The position numbers and the translations under genes are program-made. This document shows positions 9,854 to 18,268 of a DNA stretch of 64,000 nt, one piece after another. The notes below the pieces were generated by a model that was not told the origin of the DNA, searched no databases, and saw only the letters and a program-made list of their open reading frames with translations. Within the stretch, counting starts at the first letter, position 1. The number at the start of each line of letters is the position of its first letter. Origin of the DNA: JBCCWF01 sp038520475 (GTDB taxonomy: Bacteria; Cyanobacteriota; Cyanobacteriia; CAKZMO01); assembly GCA_038520475.1 (NCBI GenBank), contig JBCBLF010000001.1, positions 1-64,000 of the forward strand, written 5' to 3'.

Positions 9854-9940
9854 TTCTCTAAAACGCAGAGCTTCGACTCCGCTCAGTCAACGTTCCCTGA
9901 GCGAAGTCGAAGGAAACATGTGCAGCAGGATTTTAGAGAA
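9854..9940. repeat. Nested inverted repeat (family C flanks)
   Basis: Outer arms TTCTCTAAAA (9854-9863) and TTTTAGAGAA (9931-9940) enclose inner arms CTTCGACTCCGCTCAG (9871-9886) and CTGAGCGAAGTCGAAG (9897-9912), which differ from perfect by one base. The outer arm matches the flank of the long hairpin at 41348-41417. It lies inside the CIS-associated gene run, in the gap between the sensor-like and the WD40 gene. Confidence 0.75.
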
Positions 9941-9980
9941 TTGTTATAACTGCGGGAATTTCATCCCAGTTGTCTTACCT

Positions 9981-10040
9981 ATAGCGCTTGCGCGTTGGTT
10001 AAGTACAGTTATATGTGGCGCGTTGCGCCACATATAACTG
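9981..10040. repeat. Family A element: constant block plus hairpin
   Basis: A 28-base block (9981-10008) ending in GGTTAAGTACAG recurs at 53842 and 55153. It overlaps and leads straight into a 16-bp perfect stem (10006-10021 with 10025-10040, loop GTT) whose sequence is unrelated to the stems of the other copies except for a GC-rich apex. There is no T tract. Confidence 0.75.
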
Positions 10041-10100
10041 GTTTTGTGCTTGACTATCTTGAATCTTGCCTATCTTGAATATCGCTATAATCATTCAGTA

Positions 10101-12020
10101 TCACTCTCCATTAATGAGTTGCCGGAGGCGATGTTTGACCCAACTCATGTAAGTATTCTCATTATGAGAATCACCCCCTTCAGACGGTTGAATAACGGTC
10201 AAATTTTCAGATAAGTTTTCACTTTCTGACTGGCGCTGCCTCAACGTTGTAAGAATCCGGTCTTCCAGTTCAGGATATTCCGTCAATATCTGACGTAGCC
10301 CGCTGCGATTGATCACGAATAAGATTGCAGAGGTCACCGATCTGACGTTCGCGACTCTCGGCACGTTTAACAGAAGTGCAAACTCTCCGACCACTTCACC
10401 CGCGTGAATTGAAGTTAGATATCGAGGCGATTCTTCATCCGTCAACACTTCCGCTGTTCCACTCAACAGGAAAAAGAGTTCATCTCCCTGATCGCCAGCA
10501 CGACAGATGTCTGTTCCGGGTAAGACATGTCGCTCTTCGCCAAATTCAATCAACCGATATCGCTCTTCTAAGGTAAAGTCCTGAAAGTAAGAGATGCACT
10601 GTAGTCGTTCAACCAGTTCAGGTGCTTGGGCAACGGCGATCGCATGTCGCACCGATCGAGATTGATGAATCAGCGTATCCCAGTTCGTTGTGTTTCCAAT
10701 TTGGGTGAGTTGAGCATGTCGAAGAGACTGCTGAGCATGTTCGGCCTGTAACTGCTGTAGCTGCTGTTGAAGTCCTTGTTGGCGACTATGAATGACCTTT
10801 GCCATATCTTGGAAAATACGAGCTAAGCGACCGAATTCATCGTTTCGCCGGAGTACTGGAGCGAGTAGACCAGGGTTGTACGTATCATTCTCAATTTGAC
10901 AAGCCGCCCGCGTTAGACGAATGATAGGCTGAGCAATCCAGCGAGCGACAAAGATGCCCATGAGGCTCGCACCAATGGCAACCAGTAAACCAACCTGAAT
11001 GGTTGAACGAAGGCTCGCCAACGTGATCTCGTTAAAATCCGTCGATGGCACCATGACGACCACAATCCAGTCGATTCCTGCCGGGTCAAAAATAGGATTA
11101 ACGCCAATGAATTCTTCAACCCCCGATATGTCCAAAATGAATTCTTCTGATGTGGTCAGCGTTGAAAACTGTCCCATTTCGTCTAAGAGCTGATTGGCGA
11201 CTTCGCGAATTAAAGGATTCGCGCTCTCTGTCGCAACAATGCGCTGTTTCTCCTGATCAATAATTGTAAAGAGCTCCGTATTCATTGAGGTCGCAATCAA
11301 TTCACCGCTACGCTCCATTACAAAGGCGTGCCCTGCTGGGCTGATTTCTAAATCTTCAAGAAAATAACCCAAGCTTGCTAGCGAGACATCGATGCCAAAA
11401 ACGCCCTGAAATTCCCCAGTCGACGCATAGAGCGGCTGAGCTGCCGTCACCCCAAGAGTCGGTTCGGTTGCGAAGGCATAGACCGGACTCCAAGTAAATT
11501 TTCCAGACTCTACGGCTTTTTGGAACCAGACCCGAACCCGTGGATCATAGACCTGAGATTGAATCAGGTCGGTCAGCTCTCGCTGATCGCTTAACCGATA
11601 GGTGAGCCGGTTCGGTATTGTATCTGGGTTACGAATTTGGATGGTCCAACCGCCATCCCTCGTATCGCTAAAGCCCAGATAGTCTCCATCAGCACTACCA
11701 AAGAAAATTCGCTTCGGCAGGTCGGGTTGCTGAACCAGGTTCCAGATTGTATCGGCCAGGCTTTCTGGAGATGTCTGATTAGTGATAGGCGCATCTCCCT
11801 CTAGCGTCGCCAGCATCGTTTGATAGACGACTTTCGAGTCAGCCAGATGATTTTGAATGTGTCGTTCAATGGATTCCGTTGCTTTGCGACTAATTTCTTC
11901 TGCTAGCTCATGGACAATTTCTCGTTCGCTCAGATAAGAAAGTAAGCTGCCTAAGCCAACCGCCGCGATAATCGGCATCACAATGAGAATCGGTAAGGTA
12001 ACACGGATCGGAAGACGCAT
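10101..12020 (-). CDS. dCache-HAMP-cyclic nucleotide-binding membrane sensor
   Basis: This is a 639-residue protein. A first membrane helix (about 7-28) and a second (about 338-360) bracket a large extracytoplasmic sensor region of dCache type, with FGIDVSLASL and an AGHAFVMERSGELIA strand pattern. A HAMP-like segment follows (360-412), then a Gln-rich coiled coil (412-440) and a cyclic-nucleotide-binding domain (about 472-595). The phosphate-binding cassette is recognisable at GEFALLLNVPRVANV, with the Arg kept at 555. No kinase, cyclase, GGDEF or methyl-accepting domain follows; the chain ends 45 residues later. So it joins an outside sensor to a cytoplasmic nucleotide-binding module without a catalytic output. 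Its place directly after four CIS genes suggests it reports a signal to the injection machinery (inference). Confidence 0.85.
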   Translation of the reverse strand: MRLPIRVTLPILIVMPIIAAVGLGSLLSYLSEREIVHELAEEISRKATESIERHIQNHLADSKVVYQTMLATLEGDAPITNQTSPESLADTIWNLVQQPDLPKRIFFGSADGDYLGFSDTRDGGWTIQIRNPDTIPNRLTYRLSDQRELTDLIQSQVYDPRVRVWFQKAVESGKFTWSPVYAFATEPTLGVTAAQPLYASTGEFQGVFGIDVSLASLGYFLEDLEISPAGHAFVMERSGELIATSMNTELFTIIDQEKQRIVATESANPLIREVANQLLDEMGQFSTLTTSEEFILDISGVEEFIGVNPIFDPAGIDWIVVVMVPSTDFNEITLASLRSTIQVGLLVAIGASLMGIFVARWIAQPIIRLTRAACQIENDTYNPGLLAPVLRRNDEFGRLARIFQDMAKVIHSRQQGLQQQLQQLQAEHAQQSLRHAQLTQIGNTTNWDTLIHQSRSVRHAIAVAQAPELVERLQCISYFQDFTLEERYRLIEFGEERHVLPGTDICRAGDQGDELFFLLSGTAEVLTDEESPRYLTSIHAGEVVGEFALLLNVPRVANVRSVTSAILFVINRSGLRQILTEYPELEDRILTTLRQRQSESENLSENLTVIQPSEGGDSHNENTYMSWVKHRLRQLINGE

Positions 12021-12077
12021 GATGAGATTAGGAGAGTGAAGAAATGGAAGACATGGAAAAGAGGAATTAGGGGGAGG

Positions 12078-13547
12078 TCAATCAGATGAGTCCGGCGGCG
12101 ATGATTGAAGTTGGGTTAGGCGATGTCGTTGCCAGGTGGTATGCAACGCATTGATGCCAAGCTCCTCAGCCGCACGGAGATCGCTTCGCGACAGGGGTTC
12201 ACCTAAGTAGCCTTGGAGTGCCGATGAAAGATTTCCCAAAATGACGCTAAATCCTTGCCCAACCAGAATTTTGTGAAGCTGTTGGGCAAAGGTGGGCAGT
12301 CGCGAAAAGTTAAATGGCTGACATCGGAGAGGATGCAGAAATGGGAGGTTTTCCCAAGGTGTTAGCGAAATCCCAAGCGGCTGAAGAAACGGTTCGTAGC
12401 AGGTGCTAATGCTTGCAAGCTTTTCTTCAATGAGAACTAAAATTTCGTCTAGCTCTTGGGTTAGTTCACTGTGCATTCGATCCATCTCTGAGCTGGAAGC
12501 TGGAGAGCTGGAATCCATATGGGGCGATCGCAATGAGTGGGTGTCAGAAATGTCTTGTACCGTGCTAATCTGCCTAATGGCATCACTTAAGCGCTGATGG
12601 ACGACCAGCAATTCGTCTAGGCCCTCTTCCTGGGTCGGATGTTCCACAATGATGCTGCCTCCGACTTCAACGTAGTGTCGAAGGGTGCTGGTGTTGCGCT
12701 CTGATAAACGCTGAAATGATGTATGCCCCATGAATAAAGCGGCACAATCCGATAATTCAGGCTGAATATCTGGGGTCAGGTCTGAAAAAATGAGCGGAGG
12801 TAGGGGCTGTAGTTTGGGGTAGAGGCCCGGAAGCGATCGTAGCAGTGACTCGATGCCTTCTAAGAGAGGAGATTCATGACAAATCGCCACTCGGATAGAA
12901 GCCGTTGGGCGAGCGCAAATCTGGGGCCGATGCCGTAAGTCCAAGCTGCCTGGAGTTGGATTCAACACATCGGTTGCAGGTTCAAGGGCAGAGAATCCGG
13001 CGTCTAAACGAATGCGACACAACTCAATTTCATCGACTTGAGGCGGGCAGTCCTTTTCATCAATACGATAGGTCTCTCGGATAATCTGAGTTTCATCATT
13101 TCTCTCTAGAGTCTCCGGGTCAACATAGCGCAAGATAAGATAAACGATTTGACTTCCAACTTCACCTGTTGAAACCACGCGCCCAGCATCCTCCCTGGCT
13201 TTACCCCGTCTGCTGTCCAGTTCAGGTTGAATGGCAGACGCGATCCGAAAATTAACGGCTTCTGGGACAACAATGGGGTTGCCATTAATATCGATCGCCA
13301 ATCCAGGCTGAATTTGAACCCAGCGCTGATCGCGAAACTGACTGGCGACGGTATCAGGAGGAGGAATAATGCATACACCGAGTCCATCGACGATTCCAGG
13401 CTGATTGAGAGCCTGAAAGTGAAGATTTTGACGCTGACGGTGATAGGCGTGAGCCAGTTGCCATCGTTCTGCGTTGATCAGCAATCCATCAGAGACATGC
13501 AGGCGATCGAAAGGATTGAGTTTTGGGGGAGGAAGGGGATTCAGCAT
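12078..13547 (-). CDS. CIS-associated protein with a DUF4159-like domain
   Basis: This is a 489-residue protein. The N-terminal 100 residues contain the segment LINAERWQLAHAYHRQRQN and a GIVDGLGV strand, a pattern seen in proteins encoded with contractile injection systems. Residues ~215-305 (from IRVAICHESPL to a GGSIIVEHP strand) look like the flavodoxin/amidotransferase-like fold of DUF4159 domains. A Ser-rich linker (~335-360) and a helical C-terminal region follow. There is no signal peptide or membrane helix, so it should be cytoplasmic. It lies between the gpI-like gene and the Cache sensor gene with short gaps, all on one strand. I assign it to the baseplate or its assembly by context and am unsure of the biochemical role. 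Confidence 0.65.
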   Translation of the reverse strand: MLNPLPPPKLNPFDRLHVSDGLLINAERWQLAHAYHRQRQNLHFQALNQPGIVDGLGVCIIPPPDTVASQFRDQRWVQIQPGLAIDINGNPIVVPEAVNFRIASAIQPELDSRRGKAREDAGRVVSTGEVGSQIVYLILRYVDPETLERNDETQIIRETYRIDEKDCPPQVDEIELCRIRLDAGFSALEPATDVLNPTPGSLDLRHRPQICARPTASIRVAICHESPLLEGIESLLRSLPGLYPKLQPLPPLIFSDLTPDIQPELSDCAALFMGHTSFQRLSERNTSTLRHYVEVGGSIIVEHPTQEEGLDELLVVHQRLSDAIRQISTVQDISDTHSLRSPHMDSSSPASSSEMDRMHSELTQELDEILVLIEEKLASISTCYEPFLQPLGISLTPWENLPFLHPLRCQPFNFSRLPTFAQQLHKILVGQGFSVILGNLSSALQGYLGEPLSRSDLRAAEELGINALHTTWQRHRLTQLQSSPPDSSD

Positions 13548-13688
13548 GGGCGTTGGGTGTGAGTATCGAGCGAGAGGAAGGCGAAAACTGGAGACGTGAG
13601 GAAGGGGCGAGGTACTTGAGGATCAACGGCAGATTAGCTGTCTGACGTTCTACACGGTCAGAGTGATGGGTACACGCAATTCAATGTC

Positions 13689-14804
13689 TTAACCTGACGG
13701 CGTGACGGCATCATTGGGACGGGGTTCGATGTGTAAGTCGTAGGTGCAGTGGGCGGGTTTCTCCTGGGTGATAATGCGATGAATAAGAGAGAGAGGCAGG
13801 CCCTCAGCTTCTGAGTGATCTGGCCGAAGGGTCACGATGAAGTGATAGGGGCGACCTCTGCCGAGGGTGGCATTGGGGCCGAGGTGCACGTTTCCTAACA
13901 AGAAGGCTTTGCTCGATGATTCTTGAATCGCAATGGCGCGATCGCCCTCGTCTACGGTTTCGTCTAGTGGCAACCCTGTTGCGTAGTGCAAAAATAATCT
14001 CAGCCCTCGTCGCGTCCCACGCCACCGATAGAGGGTCATGGCATTGCGAATGAGTCGCCGCTGATGGGATGGCATCAAGGGCAAGGTATCCATGGGCCAA
14101 GCCACCCAATGGGCTAAAAACGGCAGGAGAGCCTCCGGTGCCGTTAACGGATCAAGGTAGCGAGTCAGCGCATCCGTAGTTTCAAAAATGGGGCGCAGCG
14201 CCTGCTCAAACATCTGCAAGTAGCGATGCATGAAATCCACTTCTCGGTAGATAGCTGGGAGAAACTCCATGAGTCGCGTGCGCGGACGGACAAACACATT
14301 AAGCCTTCGATATTCCAGCTTTCGTTGCGATCGCCGGCCCCATTCCTGATCTGAAGGCTGGATTACGGAAGAGTCGAGTAAAGAACTGGCTTCTTGAGCC
14401 ATCGGTTGTTCATAGGTCACGACCACATCGAGGTGATAGTCGAGGGTCAGTGTTTGCTGTGGCCGTAGCGCATGGGCGTCTTCAAAAAAAGAAGCAGGCA
14501 CCTGGAACTGAAGGAGCCCTTCGATACGCTGATATGCAGCAATCTCATCCTGTTCACACTGAAATTGATACCAGGTTGTCGGACAACTTCCCTCAAGTCG
14601 GATGCGAATTGGGAGGGATTCAGCGCTGGTATTTTCAAACAGCATCAGCAGATCGCTAGATTCTCCGGGATACAACACAAGGTTGAGTCCCCCTTGATCA
14701 AGCTCGTCACCGTCTCGTGCGATAGGGGCGATCGCCTCTGAGGCTTGCATTGGAGCAAACCGGAGGTTGAGCGCAGAAGCAGCACGAGATTGAACCATAA
14801 CCAA
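13689..14804 (-). CDS. Phage tail protein I-like CIS baseplate component (TIGR02242 type)
   Basis: This is a 371-residue protein. Residues ~180-350 match the tail-protein family found in phage-like injection systems: LMEFLPAIYRE at the domain start, RYLDPLTAPEALLPFLAHWV, and RRLIRNAMTLYRWRGTRRGL. The N-terminal ~150 residues are an added beta domain with an N...WY signature (N58, W78-Y79), which is also found in the two membrane proteins encoded downstream. The protein probably forms a wedge part of the baseplate next to the J-like protein. It follows the J-like gene after 94 bases in the same direction. The family identity is fairly secure; the extra N-terminal domain is what I would flag as unusual. 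Confidence 0.85.
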   Translation of the reverse strand: MVMVQSRAASALNLRFAPMQASEAIAPIARDGDELDQGGLNLVLYPGESSDLLMLFENTSAESLPIRIRLEGSCPTTWYQFQCEQDEIAAYQRIEGLLQFQVPASFFEDAHALRPQQTLTLDYHLDVVVTYEQPMAQEASSLLDSSVIQPSDQEWGRRSQRKLEYRRLNVFVRPRTRLMEFLPAIYREVDFMHRYLQMFEQALRPIFETTDALTRYLDPLTAPEALLPFLAHWVAWPMDTLPLMPSHQRRLIRNAMTLYRWRGTRRGLRLFLHYATGLPLDETVDEGDRAIAIQESSSKAFLLGNVHLGPNATLGRGRPYHFIVTLRPDHSEAEGLPLSLIHRIITQEKPAHCTYDLHIEPRPNDAVTPSG

Positions 14805-14898
14805 ACCAACTCAACCGTTGAAAACTACATCAGGCGATAACCATCACAACTTGACAAACATCTCAGATCCAAAGTCATACAGAGCAGCTTGTTCATCG

Positions 14899-17106
14899 TC
14901 ACACCCTGACAAATCGAATAAAGTGTCCGGAGCGCAACTCTCGGTCATACCATGAACAGATGAGTCCGTTAGCTCCGGGATAGACCGACCCTGGAGAAAT
15001 TTTTCGAATCCATTGGCCGTGCTGATATCGAAGCTCAAATAATTGCACTGTGCCTAAGTATTGAACACCGGATGCCCGTTGGATCAGCGCAATGACATCG
15101 GACGGATAAACCGGACGACCAAACGGCCATCCTTTACCGTTTTCACCGCCCGTCACGGGGTTGAGAAAGCGATAGAGCGTCGTCAACAACGTCTGCTGCA
15201 CTGCGTCCTGAGCCTGAGGTGATTGATAGGCCGGAGCCAAGCCAATTTCAGCCCGGACAGAAACGCCAACGTAGGTCGGTTCGGCCAAAATGACCTGAGT
15301 TCCTAGTAACTTGCGTTCATCCAAATAAGCGGTGAGCTGCTGTTTGAGGCTTGAGGTCAAGGCAAATTGCTCGGGGGAAATGCCCCGTCTGTAATCAACG
15401 CCAGCAGTTGAAGGCTGTGGTACGACGAACACCTTGACAGAACCGGCCTCAATCGCCTCCGTACGACCTGAATCTCCTCCGGCAACTTGAGCGGAAAGAC
15501 AACGGGCTTGGGCGATCGCCCCTTCTCCTCCTCGAATCACCAGCGCTTCAAAGTCTTCTGACGTCACCGCGCGATCGCGGCTTCGCAACAATTTTGGTAC
15601 TCGGATGACAGCTTGTTCCAAAGACTCGGCGTCTACGCCATATCGAGCAGCGTCGTGATTAATAACATCTGCAACGTAGGGAATCGCTGTCTTCAGCACC
15701 CGCACGGTTCCAGCTTGAACGTTACCTCGAACGCCACCTCCGGTTCGATAGCGCACCATGCGGAGAACAGAGTCTCGGGCCGGAATTGCGCCATACTGGC
15801 GCTCCGTAGAAATGGGGGTTTCAGTCGCTAAATAACCATGTTCTTGAATATGATATCGGTTGTGCGTCAGGTCTTTGACATGGGATGATTCTCGAATCAG
15901 AGGACCAAATTGTATCGTACCTGCCTGCGCATCGAGTACATAATGTAGGCTATCGAATGCCGAATCAGCAAAGTCAGAAACTTCTTGCCAACGCTGAGGG
16001 AGGCCATCAGGAGGAGTAACCTCTAGATATTCTCCGTCTCGACGAGGTAAGACTGGTGCGTTCAAAAGTTGAAAGGTTTGATTGGGGGTCCCATCGCTGA
16101 CGCCAAGGTGTTCATCTTGAATCAATGTAGACTGACTCGCACGAATAGAACCGCCAATCGCCCGTACCGATAATCCAACAATGCGGGGGGAACGACTGTA
16201 GGCTGGTTGAGTCGCCGTGGGAGGCGTGCACACGCAGCGAATCCAGCGCCCTCGATAACTTGAAAAAGCCGATGCAGGCCAGATTTGAGGTAAATGGAGT
16301 ACAACATTCCCCCCTTGGAGGGGATCGAGTCCCTCTGTCGTCATGGCGCTAAAGCTAAAGCCTTGGGTTCCGTCATCCTCTTCTTTACGAAGAATCGGAA
16401 TCCAATCCATCCCGTCCCATGCTTCCCACCGCCGGGGAGGAGCACTGGGATTAATCCCTGTTGCAGTCGCCGCTTCCCCTTTGACCGTCAGTGCCAAGAC
16501 GTTACCGTCTAGGTCTTCATCGGGTTCAAACACGAGATAAAAGGTGTTACCTGAGGCTGGCTGTTCGTCAAAAAGAAGTTGTTCTGGCCCCTCCCAAGCA
16601 CCATCGGCATCTTGTGACCACCGATTTGTCAGGCGATCGCGTAAGGTTTGGGGTGTTGTCTCGTCAACTGAAGCAGTTAGAAAATGCAACAGTCGTGGCT
16701 GACCGACTCTTAACAAGCGATCGGTGGTGAATATGACAGCATCTTCTGTTTCGGTGCGCATGGTTGCGACTTCAATTCCAGATGGAATTTGATAGGCTTC
16801 AGGTAAGACCGTGTTGAGATAAAAAGTGAGGTCAACTTGAGCGGGAATAGGCGGATTAAGGCGAATTCCAAGTAACTCAAGAAATGCAATGTATTGGCGA
16901 CGCGGCACTTGGTTAAACCGAAGCAACATCTGCTCCGTCATCCACCCAAACAGCTCAATCAGCGTCATGCCTGGATCGCTGGGATTAAAGTTTGTCCACT
17001 CAGGACAGTATCGCGGGATGCGCAAGCGAGACTCGACCATCAAGTCATCTAACTTACGGTCATCAAGATCAGAGTTGGGCAAATTGGGTAGAAAATTGAA
17101 TTCCAT
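14899..17106 (-). CDS. Baseplate J-like CIS wedge protein (TIGR02243 type)
   Basis: The protein has about 735 residues. The N-terminal segment carries the hallmark FNPSDPGMTLIELFGWMTEQ and the following RFNQVPRRQY motif of putative baseplate assembly proteins. The C-terminal half has the gpJ-like region, with VTSEDFEALV and a PVYPSDVIALI motif near residue 690. In contractile systems this protein joins the gp25-like protein to form the baseplate wedge. I place the start at MEFNF, one base after the stop of the gp25-like gene (TGA-T-ATG), which suggests translational coupling; an upstream in-frame ATG at 17121 would instead give a 14-base overlap. No premature stop or frameshift is seen. Confidence 0.9.
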   Translation of the reverse strand: MEFNFLPNLPNSDLDDRKLDDLMVESRLRIPRYCPEWTNFNPSDPGMTLIELFGWMTEQMLLRFNQVPRRQYIAFLELLGIRLNPPIPAQVDLTFYLNTVLPEAYQIPSGIEVATMRTETEDAVIFTTDRLLRVGQPRLLHFLTASVDETTPQTLRDRLTNRWSQDADGAWEGPEQLLFDEQPASGNTFYLVFEPDEDLDGNVLALTVKGEAATATGINPSAPPRRWEAWDGMDWIPILRKEEDDGTQGFSFSAMTTEGLDPLQGGNVVLHLPQIWPASAFSSYRGRWIRCVCTPPTATQPAYSRSPRIVGLSVRAIGGSIRASQSTLIQDEHLGVSDGTPNQTFQLLNAPVLPRRDGEYLEVTPPDGLPQRWQEVSDFADSAFDSLHYVLDAQAGTIQFGPLIRESSHVKDLTHNRYHIQEHGYLATETPISTERQYGAIPARDSVLRMVRYRTGGGVRGNVQAGTVRVLKTAIPYVADVINHDAARYGVDAESLEQAVIRVPKLLRSRDRAVTSEDFEALVIRGGEGAIAQARCLSAQVAGGDSGRTEAIEAGSVKVFVVPQPSTAGVDYRRGISPEQFALTSSLKQQLTAYLDERKLLGTQVILAEPTYVGVSVRAEIGLAPAYQSPQAQDAVQQTLLTTLYRFLNPVTGGENGKGWPFGRPVYPSDVIALIQRASGVQYLGTVQLFELRYQHGQWIRKISPGSVYPGANGLICSWYDRELRSGHFIRFVRV

Positions 17107-17107
17107 A

Positions 17108-17617
17108 TCACGACACGGCACTTAGCCGTGCAACAGCTGAATCATCGGCTTCAAGACTGGGGGATTCCCACAGCGCTTCCTCAATCTCTCCCTCAGGCTG
17201 GAGATAGAACGGATAGACTAAACTACGTGGTTCATACTGATCTGTTAAGCGATACTGAATAACGATCTCAATTCGCCCTCGAACTGGATCAGGATCAGCT
17301 CGGACATCCTCTAAAACAATGCGTGGCTCCCAACGGACGAGGGCATCTTCAACCGCGATACAAATCTGTATCAGCGTGTTCATATTCATCGGAGCAAAAA
17401 CAAAGTCAGTTAGCGTTGATCCAAACTCAGGCTCACCGACTCGCTCACCGACATCAGTTCGTAAAATTAGCCAAATTGATTCCTCAACACTTTGCTCTCC
17501 TGTGCTGAGCTGTAGGCTACCCTGGGTGTTGATTTGCAGCGGAAATGCCCATCCGGTCCCTAATAAGGCTGATGTATCTATCGGGGCGATCGCCCCTTCA
17601 TTTGGATCTACCATCAT
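17108..17617 (-). CDS. gp25/gpW-like CIS baseplate protein
   Basis: This is a 169-residue protein with the gp25 fold signature: LGTGWAFPL near the N terminus, EESIWLILRTDVGER, the EFGSTLTDFVF strand and a long region ending in an ALVRWEPRI helix. In phage T4 and injection systems this small protein binds the wedge and helps start sheath assembly. It is the first gene of the minus-strand run. A strong AGGAGG lies directly before two tandem ATG codons (17615-17617 and 17612-17614); spacing favours the second. Upstream there are only about 270 bases and then a tRNA, so sheath and tube genes are not linked here. Confidence 0.88.
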   Translation of the reverse strand: MMVDPNEGAIAPIDTSALLGTGWAFPLQINTQGSLQLSTGEQSVEESIWLILRTDVGERVGEPEFGSTLTDFVFAPMNMNTLIQICIAVEDALVRWEPRIVLEDVRADPDPVRGRIEIVIQYRLTDQYEPRSLVYPFYLQPEGEIEEALWESPSLEADDSAVARLSAVS

Positions 17618-17890
17618 GCCTCCTTATCCCTGTCGGCTTGTCGTCACGATACCTTAGGGATGTTGAGGTCACTATTCGACGAAAGTAGAAACACGACTGT
17701 CCGCCGATTTGCCGATTTTTTGAAATTCCTTAGTTTAATTCCCGCCAAACTAAGCCACTTGTCATGAAGTCATTCACAATCGCACAGCACTTCACGTTTA
17801 GATTCATCTGAATAATCCATAGCAACAGATACTTGCAGAGAGCTGTACCTATCCTGCAAAACTATCGGTGAACAATAAGCTAATTTTGAA

Positions 17891-17977
17891 CGGAGAGAGA
17901 GGGATTCGAACCCTCGTTAGAGTTGCCCCTAAACAGCATTTCCAGTGCTGCGCCTTCAACCACTCGGCCATCTCTCC
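17891..17977 (-). tRNA. tRNA-Ser(GGA)
   Basis: Read on the minus strand, the 7-bp acceptor stem GGAGAGA/TCTCTCC closes a type II tRNA with a long variable arm. The anticodon stem CAGCA/TGCTG encloses the loop CTGGAAA, giving anticodon GGA. The T loop is GGTTCGAATCC. The 3' CCA is not encoded. The gene lies between the start of the CIS baseplate genes and a family B repeat. Confidence 0.93.
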
Positions 17978-18070
17978 AGGGATCTTTTTTGGAGCAACTG
18001 GTTCATCGAACCACAGGATTGTCATCATAACAAAGTTCTGTCCTCTGCGAAACCATTTCACCTGCACGAT

Positions 18071-18131
18071 TTGGCAAGCTTCTCAAATTCATCACAGATA
18101 ATGAGACTTGTGGCGTGCGCCACAAGTCTCA
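18071..18131. repeat. Family B element, inverted copy
   Basis: The reverse complement of 18071-18092 matches the constant block GRATTTGAGAMGYTTGCCAA, also seen at 22611 and 31831. Nine bases further on is a perfect 14-bp stem (18102-18115 with 18118-18131) with a GTGC apex. The stem is unrelated to those of the other copies. The remainder of 17978-18268 holds no gene. Confidence 0.75.
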
Positions 18132-18268
18132 AACCCTTATCTCTGCTTGAACGTTGCCACATTGAATCACTTGCGCATCTTGCGCGTCTCACCGAATTTA
18201 TGATGAGAGAATAATAGAGAATTGAGAGCGTCTAGAAGCTTCAGTCCCCCATTCCTCTGTACCCTTCG

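Noticed and set aside
3193..17617. A prophage remnant as explanation for the tail-like genes
   Set aside because: No capsid, terminase, portal, integrase or lysis genes are near, and the tail-like genes are joined to membrane, sensor and TPR genes, which fits a CIS better.
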